A model generated the notes under the pieces. It worked only from the letters and a program-made list of their open reading frames with translations, was not told where the DNA came from and did not search any database. A stretch of DNA of 64,000 bases from Orientallactaga sibirica. Lineage: Eukaryota; Chordata; Mammalia; Rodentia; Dipodidae. The first letter of the stretch is position 1. The number at the start of each line of letters is the position of its first letter. The DNA is taken from positions 2,397,501 to 2,461,500 of the forward strand of contig JAEOAD010002231.1 in NCBI GenBank assembly GCA_036365145.1, in the 5' to 3' direction. Both the position numbers and the translations under genes were made by a program. Positions 57,433 through 64,000 of this stretch are shown here, one piece after another.

Positions 57433-57755
57433 CTTTTATTGAAGCTTACAGATCCAGGAAGTTCCATAAAGGCAGGAGAAAGGCCTGCTCTCCACAGGGC
57501 CAAACAGAGAGAGCAAAAACCAACCAGCCACCACAGCACACAGAGCAAAACAAAACTACAGCCAAAAGGTCACACAGCAGACTTCAGGAACTCCTGCTAG
57601 ACACATTTGCATATCTTTACAATGGAATCTCAAACCCATCACCACACCTTAAGACCAGCCCCAGTGACCTTGCCTCTAGCAAGGTGATTGCAGATGCAAA
57701 CTATAAACTAATAAAACACTGAATATATTGGGGGACATATATTCAAACTACCACA
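57433..57755 (-). repeat. 3-prime LTR of the MaLR element, truncated
   Basis: Starts (sense) TGTGGTAGTTTGAATATATG at 57755. It contains the octamer ATGCAAAT (about 57604-57611 antisense) and stops just after the 'cagatccagg...agttcc' stretch. The polyadenylation-signal part and the end of U5 are lost. Confidence 0.9.
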
Positions 57756-57800
57756 TTCCGCCCCTGGCCCCCAATATATTTAGCTCCTGGCCCCCAATAG
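57756..57800 (-). promoter_or_regulatory. Polypurine tract, duplicated
   Basis: Sense sequence has two GGGGGCCAGG copies about 23 bp apart (ATATTGGGGGCCAGGGGCGG next to the LTR, and TATTGGGGGCCAGGAGC before it). The LTR-proximal copy is in the right place to prime plus-strand DNA synthesis. Confidence 0.7.
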
Positions 57801-58026
57801 ATTTATAACTATCACACATTGTAAATTGTACTCAGTCCAATTTCAAAGGTTCTCACAGTCTTGATCAACTTAAGATAGTGAGTCCTGTAAAATCAAACAA
57901 GTTAAATACTTTCAACATGTAAAGGCACAGAGTAAACATTTTAACTGTATAAGGAATAGCAAGGAGAGACTAAAACAATGCAAACTCAATCACCATCAGC
58001 CATCATCAAACTTCTGCAGTTCAAGT

Positions 58027-58308
58027 TCAATATAACCAGAGACTAACAGTCTCCATGTTTACCAATTCCGCCCCTCCAGCTGGGCAGAGTCGCCAGGGAA
58101 AACTTTCATCCCAGTTCAACACTGCACTCCATGGTAGTCCTTTGCACAGTCCTGGTATATCCAAAACATCTTCAGGTCTCCATGCAACCCACAGTCCATC
58201 TTCCAAAGGCTCTTCCAGCCTATTCCTGAGGGTCTTCATGCCCTGCTTCATGCCGCATCTCAGCAGCGGCTCCTGGAACCGTGTGCAACTCATGACCATT
58301 CTATGCAT
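58027..58308 (-). pseudogene. Open frame in MaLR internal region
   Basis: 93 codons, no recognisable retroviral domain. Trp- and Glu-rich. MaLR internal regions usually keep a few short frames with no known function. Two further frames lie upstream in the element (58312-58509, 65 codons; 58665-58958, 97 codons). No evidence that any is translated. Confidence 0.4.
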
Positions 58309-58664
58309 TTTTCATATTTCCAAAACTAATACCAGGTGTGCAGGACACAGCCATATTCTTAATCCAGGGACAAAATAAATCAGAGCCTTGAAAAGCAGGT
58401 TCCTTCTCCAGTAAACACTCTTTCCAAAAGTTTGCATTTCTAACAGTCTTTCCTCAGGCATCCTCTCCATTGTTTTAATGTAAATCAAGTCAGGCCACCT
58501 TCCTTCCACCTTCCTTAAGATTGCTAATGTGTAGACAATAGCAGCTTAACCAGTCTCAGTGCCTCTACTTTTAGCTTGCTTCAGGTTTTCCAACTCAAAA
58601 ATCTTAAAATTTCAGTCCGATATCTTTAGCCAAGCACATCAGTCCATTACAAATTTAACCTTGA

Positions 58665-58958
58665 TCAAACTTTCCGGACCTGGATAGCAGAACGTAGCCA
58701 TCCCTTATGCCAGTAGCCCAATTCCAACAAAGTCCTCTGCAGTCTTTCCTTCCCCTTAGAAAGCTCATAAGCCAAGCCTCGAAGTTCAGTACAGTCTGCA
58801 TTTAGCATTCTCAAACTCTCATCAGAATAGTCCATAAAACTTGGCTTACCACTCCAGAAGGCATCTTCAGTTGCAAGCACCAAGTCCATGCCCATTCCTC
58901 CAAAACAAAGGTTGTAAAAGATGAATATCCACACGATCTGGTTCATCTCACCCCACAC
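58665..58958 (-). pseudogene. First open frame after the PBS of the MaLR element
   Basis: 97 codons beginning just inside the internal region, with an N-terminal hydrophobic stretch (WIFIFYNLCFGG) and then a charged region. The nucleotide sequence resembles the corresponding part of other MaLR interiors ('ctaaatgcagactgtactga ... tttctaaggggaaggaaaga'), so the frame probably reflects shared ancestry and not a selected protein. Confidence 0.4.
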
Positions 58959-58970
58959 TCCTCGGTACCA
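58951..58970 (-). other. Primer-binding site, tRNA-Leu(UAA)-like
   Basis: The sense strand reads TGGTACCGAGGAGTGTGGGG, 6 bp downstream of the LTR end. Known MaLR elements use TGGTACCAGGAGTGGGG, complementary to the 3-prime end of tRNA-Leu(UAA). This copy matches with two inserted or changed bases. Confidence 0.7.
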
Positions 58971-58976
58971 CTTTAC

Positions 58977-59369
58977 TGTTGCAGACAGCTTCAGGTTCGC
59001 TGAGATGAACTTCCAGACCAGGCACAGTTATGGAGGAAGGGATATTATTTATTGAAGCTTACAGATCCAGGGGAAGTTCCATAAAGGCAGGAGAAACGGC
59101 CTGCTCTCCACAGGGCCAAACAGAGAGAGCAAAAGCCAACCAGCCACCACAGCACACAGAGCAAAACAAAACTACAGCCAAAAGGTCACACAGCAGACTT
59201 CAGGAACTCCTGCTAGACACATTTGCATATCTTTACAATGGAATCTCAAACCCATCACCACACCTTAAGACCAGCCCCCAGTGACCTTGCCTCTAGCAAG
59301 GTGATTGCAGATGCAAACTATAAAGTAAAACACTGAATATATTGGGGGACATATATTCAAACTACCACA
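58977..59369 (-). repeat. 5-prime LTR of the MaLR element, complete
   Basis: 393 bp, sense TGTGGTAGTT...GTCTGCAACA (TG...CA). It contains the octamer ATGCAAAT (about 59220-59230), AATAAATAATATCCC (polyadenylation signal, sense, near 59040-59055) and the U5 end 'gttcatctcagcgaacctga'. Intact for transcription as far as sequence shows. Confidence 0.93.
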
Positions 59370-59371
59370 TA

Positions 59372-59674
59372 TACTGACATGTTTTGCCTGAAAACTGAGC
59401 TACTTCCTGGTCCTGGCATGCTCTATACTACTGCTAACCCAGCCTCTCCTGATACGACAGGTAAATAACCAGCTGTTTCTTTGGGGTTGAAAAGCTTGTA
59501 TACAAAAATTGTGTTTTACCACTGTTTGGGGGGTGTACCATCTCTGTCTATTTACTACTATTATTACAACCTCAGAGCATTAACAAAAATACTTTATTTA
59601 AATACTCCCCTAGGTTCTCAACAGAACCATGTTGTTAGTTTTTCCAGCAGTTAATGCAATTCTCTCTTTTATTT
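59372..59674. other. Unassigned spacer
   Basis: About 300 bp between the MaLR and the L1 pile, nothing recognised. Confidence 0.4.
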
Positions 59675-60373
59675 TCTCTAACATTTAATTGACAATTTTT
59701 ATGCATAATGTAATTTGATCATAATTCTCTCCTATTACTTTCTTTTGTATTCCATCCCTTGTCCTCTTCCACTGAATACATTCTTCTTTCCCATGAGTCC
59801 CTCTTGTATTTTGATGCCTTTATTTACTTTTTCTTTTCCTTCCTCTGTCACTCATGATGTAATGTCATGGGTCCACCATTATGCAGGTAATGAGAGTTAC
59901 TGTGAAGTCATAAATGCCAAAGCCACTTGTTGTTCAGAAGACAGCATTTCAAAGCACTCCTCCTCACCCTCTGGCTCTTCCATCCTTTCCATTCCCTCTT
60001 CTGCAGTGTCCCCTGAGCCCTAGAGGGAATGAAAATATGTCTCATTTAGTGCTGAGCACTCAACAGTCATTCTCAGCACGTCAATGACTTTATGGCCAGT
60101 AGTCACTTCTATCTACAAAAAGAAGCTTCTCTGACCAAAGGTGGAAGCAGCTCTGATCTATGAGCATAAATAGCATATAAATACTTAGAGGGCAACATGA
60201 GCAGTGCAACATATCCATTTAGTCAAACAAAAGTAGTGGCTTACCTACTTGGGTTTGTGACCTTTCCAATCAAAGGCTTTGGACTATTTATTTTAAATAT
60301 TTTATTTTTATTCATTAATTTGAGAGAGAGAATGAAGAGGAGGAGGAGGAGAAAGAGAGCGAGAGAGATAGAG

Positions 60374-60423
<50 letters not shown>

Positions 60424-61135
60424 AAGAAAGAGAAACAGAATGAGAATGGGTGTACCAGGGCTTCCAGCCACTGCAAACGAACTCCAGATGCATGCACCAC
60501 CCTGTGCATCTGGCTTACATGAGTACTGGGGAATCAAACTGGGATCCTTTGGTTTTGTAGGCAAGAACTTTAACCACTAAGCAATCTCTCCAGCCCCTGG
60601 ACTATTTTTTTAAGTACCAGGCATGAATTCCATCCTGTGGAGCAGGCCTCAGATCCAGTAAGAGTGCAGTCAGTTACCCTTATAACACTATTGCACTGGT
60701 GCTGATGTTGTACCACAGGGCACGTGGCTACCTGGATGTTAGCTTGTATAGCATGCAGAGTGGATCTGCTTCTGGGTTTCACTGCTGATGACTTTTCTCC
60801 CTAAAGCAGCCTGTACAGCACTTGCCCACACTGTGATAGCTAGCCTGCAGGGAGGAGGCTTCCAGCTCAATTACTGCTTGATATGTTTTTTTTTTTTTTT
60901 CAGTGTTCTGCAACTGATACAAGTGATGACTTCAGTCATAGGGTCTTAACATAGAGTTCTGGTGGGCAACCCAGAGCCTTCATGAGCCTTGACGATACCG
61001 TATATGGTTGTAGGGCCACAGGGACTTTCCTGACTAATGACTCGCTGGGAGGTTTTCCACCTCGGCACTGAGGTTTCCCTGTAACAACTTCTAATCAATC
61101 CTGCAAAACTGCCAGCAGTTTCTCCTCAAGCTAGA
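59675..61135 (-). mobile_element. L1 3-prime UTR fragment (family B), split by a SINE
   Basis: Antisense L1 UTR similar block by block to 29762-30715, with 'gaagcttctctgaccaaagg', 'agtaccaggcatgaattcca', 'cactgctgatgacttttctc' and 'cagtcatagggtcttaacat'. It is interrupted by a SINE at 60290-60597. It extends further 5-prime than the 29.8-kb copy, to about 61135. No ORF2 is seen. Confidence 0.8.
60290..60597 (-). mobile_element. DIP/B2-type SINE inserted into L1
   Basis: Antisense copy with an expanded purine tract ((GAGA)n at about 60375-60419), 'accagggcttccagccactg', 'catctggcttacatgagtac' and a head ending CTCTCCAGCCC. The target-site duplication TGGACTATTT at 60280-60289 and 60598-60607 lies in L1 sequence, so the SINE is younger than the L1. 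Confidence 0.95.
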
Positions 61136-61149
61136 GCTCTCTCTTTTTT

Positions 61150-61387
61150 CTATGTTTTTTTCTTAATTATACTTTTTAATTAGCTAACAAAGAAATATAT
61201 TTCTCTATGGCTTTGCATAATGTCTTTAGTTTTGGTTAATGCTCCCTCCACCCATTCATCTCTTCAATTCCCTCCTCTTACCACACATAAACCTTTCTAT
61301 CCTCAGTATTCTGTCCCTCTGCCTACTTATCATAGCGCCTCCTATCCTTAAGCCTTCTCCTTTCAGGCCCCTCATGGCTCCTTGCTC

Positions 61388-61391
<4 letters not shown>
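61150..61391 (-). mobile_element. Probable L1 3-prime UTR fragment
   Basis: C/T-rich antisense pattern typical of rodent L1 3-prime ends ('gctccctccacccattcatc', 'ccttctcctttcaggcccct'). I cannot place it in families A or B. It abuts the next poly(T). Confidence 0.4.
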
Positions 61392-61422
<31 letters not shown>

Positions 61423-61715
61423 AGCTTTATTCACAACAAGTGTCTCTATAGTAAAGTTTGGAGTCCTTGGACTCCATACGTGGTAGAGCTGGGCCATGTG
61501 GTAGATATATTTTTAGCTTTTTTAAAAAACCTCCACACTGATTTCCATAATGACTGTACCAGTTTAAACTTACCAACAGTGTGCATAAGGGTTCCTCTTT
61601 CCCCATTAAAGGTACTTGATTCATTTAGAGGTGGTTTGATGCATGGTGAAAGACAAGGATTTCATTTCATTTTTCTATACACAGATATACAGCTATCCCA
61701 CACAATCTGTTGAAA
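61392..61715 (-). mobile_element. L1 ORF2 3-prime region with its own poly(A), prematurely ended
   Basis: A poly(T) run at about 61391-61420 directly follows, in antisense, an L1 ORF2 region (sense: 'gtgtgcactgttggtaag'-type start near 61580, then 'attatggaaatcagtgtgga', then 'actttactatagagacactt', ending GTGAATAAAGCTGC plus poly(A)). In normal L1 this point is inside ORF2, so transcription apparently ended at an internal AATAAA. Confidence 0.65.
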
Positions 61716-61717
61716 AT

Positions 61718-61748
61718 GCTAACCATTTTTTTTTTTTTTTTTTTTTTG
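61718..61748. repeat. Poly(T) run
   Basis: About 24 consecutive T between two L1 pieces of opposite orientation. Confidence 0.9.
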
Positions 61749-61754
61749 GCATGA

Positions 61755-61945
61755 TACTTGCTAAAAGCAGGCACATAGAACAATGGAATAGAATAGAAGA
61801 TCCAGTCCTATTAGCTATAGTCACCTGAGTTTTGACCAAGAAGGTAAATACACATATTGGAGAATAAACAGCATTTTAACACATTTTTTACATGGCCATC
61901 ACTCAAATATTGATTGATAAAATACATACATAAATATATTTAATC
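61755..61945 (+). mobile_element. L1 ORF2 fragment, plus strand
   Basis: Matches the ORF2 region around 'agaacaatggaatagaatag', 'gtcacctgagttttgaccaa' and 'gagaataaacagcattttaa', then after a gap 'ggccatcactcaaatattga'. Frame destroyed. It may be the inverted part of the neighbouring minus-strand fragment. Confidence 0.6.
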
Positions 61946-61949
61946 CAAA

Positions 61950-62637
61950 AAAGGAGGAAAAGACTCCTCTCAGTGAAAAGAAAGAAAAATGCAATGCACT
62001 GAATTGATTTCAAATATACTGAAGTCTTCACCATTCCCTATAAGTACAAATTCTGCCACAAAACATCGTGGCTCCTGTTGTGACAAAGTGAAATCTATTT
62101 AATCAACTCTTGTATCTCGGCTCATCTCTTGACTTTCTTTAGCCATGTGAATGTTATGGAAATTACCATAACAATTACCATAGTTTATGAATAAACTTCT
62201 GACATGCTTATATAATTCTTCTGTCTCTTAGAATCATACCACAGCATAAGAACAAATCCAGGCTGACCTGATAGGGGGTGAGTGGCCATGTGGAACAGAG
62301 ATAAAGTAACCCATCTGAAGTCTGTGGATTAGTCAGTCCTCAGCGGACCTTCCAGTTGAGCACAGAGGCTATATAAGATGGCTTAGCGGGATCCTGTATA
62401 AATTGTAACCAGAAGAATAATAGGCTACAGAAATGGTACTTTTAAGCCCCCAAATTATGGAACAATACTATGCAGAAAAATATTTCTTCAAGAATATCTA
62501 TTTATAGCTTATTTAATTTACAACACATTTCCTTGAGTATCCTCTGTATTCAAGCCACTGTTTTCAGCTTTGATGGGATACAAAGGTAAATAGCATATAG
62601 CCTGTCTGATGTGTCTGAACATCCACAGCCCCACCCC
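61950..62637. other. Unassigned DNA
   Basis: No gene. 62510-62605 ('cttgagtatcctctgtattcaag ... gggatacaaaggtaaatagca' in parts) resembles the antisense 3-prime end of L2, weakly. Confidence 0.4.
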
Positions 62638-62689
<52 letters not shown>

Positions 62690-62726
62690 ATCTATCTTAT
62701 CTATATTTATCTATCTATCTAGATAT
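62638..62726. repeat. (TATC)n microsatellite
   Basis: About 15 uninterrupted TATC units, then imperfect TATC/TATT units to about 62726. Confidence 0.97.
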
Positions 62727-62729
62727 ATC

Positions 62730-63034
62730 TGATTTGTTTATTACAGTCAGGCATTTGGCCAAGAAGTGATAATCTTGGGGTAGGTTTCACAATCTATGTG
62801 ATTTTAAGTGCAGCTCTACCATCTCACTGCCTACGTGGTTGATGGCTGCTAACCTCTAGCATGAGAAATGAGGTTGCAATGATCGAAGAGTACAGGATGC
62901 TTCTTTAAAACAGTTGCAAGTGATGTAGTTTTGGGGGTCTCTATCACCCTGGCTACTCAGTACTTTGTTCCTGTGGTTAGGACCAAAATGCTACATCATA
63001 CTGTGCAATTGAGAGCAACTGCTTCATTTTAACA
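62730..63034. other. Unassigned DNA
   Basis: Nothing recognised in about 300 bp. Confidence 0.4.
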
Positions 63035-63035
63035 T

Positions 63036-63086
<51 letters not shown>

Positions 63087-63101
63087 TGAAAGAGAAGGAG
63101 G

Positions 63102-63146
<45 letters not shown>

Positions 63147-63296
63147 GGCCCACCAGGGTCTCTAGTCACTGCAAATGAACTCTAGAAGTGCACGTGCCAC
63201 CTTTAGCATCTGGCTTTAGTGGGTTTTGGAAAATTGAACCTGGGTCCTTTGGCTTTGCTGGCAAGCACCTTAACTGCTAAACCATCTCTCCAGCCC
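63035..63296 (-). mobile_element. DIP/B2-type SINE
   Basis: Antisense: 52-bp (TTTA)n tail, (GA)n tract at 63099-63141, CCCACCAGGGTCTCTAGTC, 'catctggctttagtgggttt', head ending CTCTCCAGCCC. Flanks CAACTGCTTCAT / CAACTACTTCAT are the target-site duplication. Confidence 0.95.
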
Positions 63297-63299
63297 AGA

Positions 63300-63750
63300 A
63301 ACAACTACTTCATAGTTTAAGGAAACTCATTAAAATTTTATGCATGAAAGAAATACTTTTGTGATGTACCACCATTCAAATTTCATTCCAAGTTAAATTA
63401 TATATAAGTTCTAGAAATTTTTCCTTGAGATTTTGACTGATATAAAAAATTTACTCACATAGGTAGATATTCCATGAATATTTTTGAGCAACTAATATTT
63501 ATTCTTAGATACATGCTAGAGCATAATAGGGACTCAAAATAATTATTCACTTGGCTTAAATTAAAAACATTTATTTTTCTTTTGTCAGAAATGAAAGAAA
63601 AATATTTGACTGTTTTATCATTGGTTTGTGTTTCAATAATCTCTTATCTGTCTAGAAAATGTATTCTAACTCTCTGGCTTAATTAGTCTGGTTAACAAGA
63701 CATTAAAATTTTGTTATACATTTATAATTTCCATAATAACAATAATGAAG
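63300..63750. other. Unassigned AT-rich DNA
   Basis: Nothing recognised. Confidence 0.4.
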
Positions 63751-63752
63751 AG

Positions 63753-63985
63753 GGGCTGGAGAGATGGCTTAGTGGGTAGGGTGCTTGCCTGTGAAGCCTA
63801 GGGACCCAGGTTTTATTCCCCAGGACCCACATAAGCTAGATGCATAAGGTGGCACATGTGTCTGGAGTTCATTGGCAGTATCTGGAGGCCCTGGCATGCC
63901 CAATCTTTCTATTTGAATTTTCTCATTCTCATTCTCTTTCTCTTTCAAAATAATTAAATAAGTAAATAAAATATTTAAAAACAGT
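63753..63985 (+). mobile_element. DIP/B2-type SINE
   Basis: Sense: GGGGCTGGAGAGATGGCTTAG head (about 63753), GGTAGGGTGCTTGCCTGTG, B-box region GGTTTTATTCC, 'gtctggagttcattggcagt', CT/TTCTC tract and an AATTAAATAAGTAAATAAAA tail. Complete. Confidence 0.95.
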
Positions 63986-64000
63986 AAATAATTGAGAACG

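Larger units (their letters stand above)
57433..59369 (-). mobile_element. Near-complete non-autonomous MaLR (ERVL-MaLR) element
   Basis: Minus-strand order: 5-prime LTR 59369-58977, primer-binding site 58970-58951, internal region of about 1.2 kb, polypurine tract 57800-57756, 3-prime LTR 57755-57433 (last 70 bp or so missing). The internal region has MaLR features (a PBS of the GGTACC-AGGAGTG type and an end reading GGGGGCCAGGGGCGGAA before the LTR), but no gag, pol or env domain that I recognise. That is normal for MaLRs, which were mobilised in trans. The two LTRs differ by about one substitution plus a few small indels over some 320 bp. Confidence 0.88.

Overview
The window is mammalian nuclear DNA from a rodent. 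The most likely source is a dipodoid, and a jerboa such as Jaculus is the best guess. Four things support this. B1 (7SL-derived) and ID and B4 SINEs restrict it to rodents. The commonest repeat is a tRNA-headed SINE beginning GGGCTGGAGAGATGGCTTAG with a tail of pyrimidine-rich sequence followed by (AAAT)n; it matches what I know of the B2-superfamily SINE of jerboas (called DIP in the literature), not murine B2. The L1 3' ends and MaLR-type LTRs are also rodent-like. The genus is inferred; the order Rodentia is well supported.

I find no protein-coding gene, no exon I would defend, and no tRNA, rRNA or other functional RNA gene. Every open frame is short, most cross a SINE, microsatellite or L1, and none of the non-repeat frames shows a domain I recognise. 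The window reads as intergenic DNA or the inside of a very large intron: AT-rich, CpG-poor, with about one interspersed repeat per 0.8-1 kb.

Layout: 0-5 kb is mostly unassigned AT-rich DNA with one split SINE. 4.8-10.4 kb is SINE-dense, including a nested SINE/B1/B1 cluster at 7.95-8.68 kb and an LTR at 6.4-6.9 kb. 12-21 kb holds scattered SINEs, an L1 3' end and a 91-bp tandem duplication. 21.9-31.7 kb is the most structured part: a 1.6-kb L1 with an 18-bp target-site duplication, a B4 with a long (AT)n(AC)n tail, an L1 with a twin-priming inversion, a GC-rich LTR-like block, a minisatellite of about 18 units of 43-44 bp, another L1 3' end, and a solo MaLR-type LTR. 32-46 kb is repeat-poor, with old MIRs and two stretches that look like candidate conserved non-coding DNA. 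47-53 kb carries four LTRs of at least three kinds. 57.4-59.4 kb is an almost complete non-autonomous MaLR retroelement on the minus strand with nearly identical LTRs. 59.7-62 kb is a pile of L1 fragments.

No gene system acts here. The content is a record of retrotransposition (L1 and its SINE partners, and the ERVL/MaLR lineage), plus possible regulatory DNA. The most notable items are the apparently young MaLR element, the minisatellite beside the GC-rich LTR-like block, the twin-primed L1, and a SINE subtype with a duplicated pol III B box.
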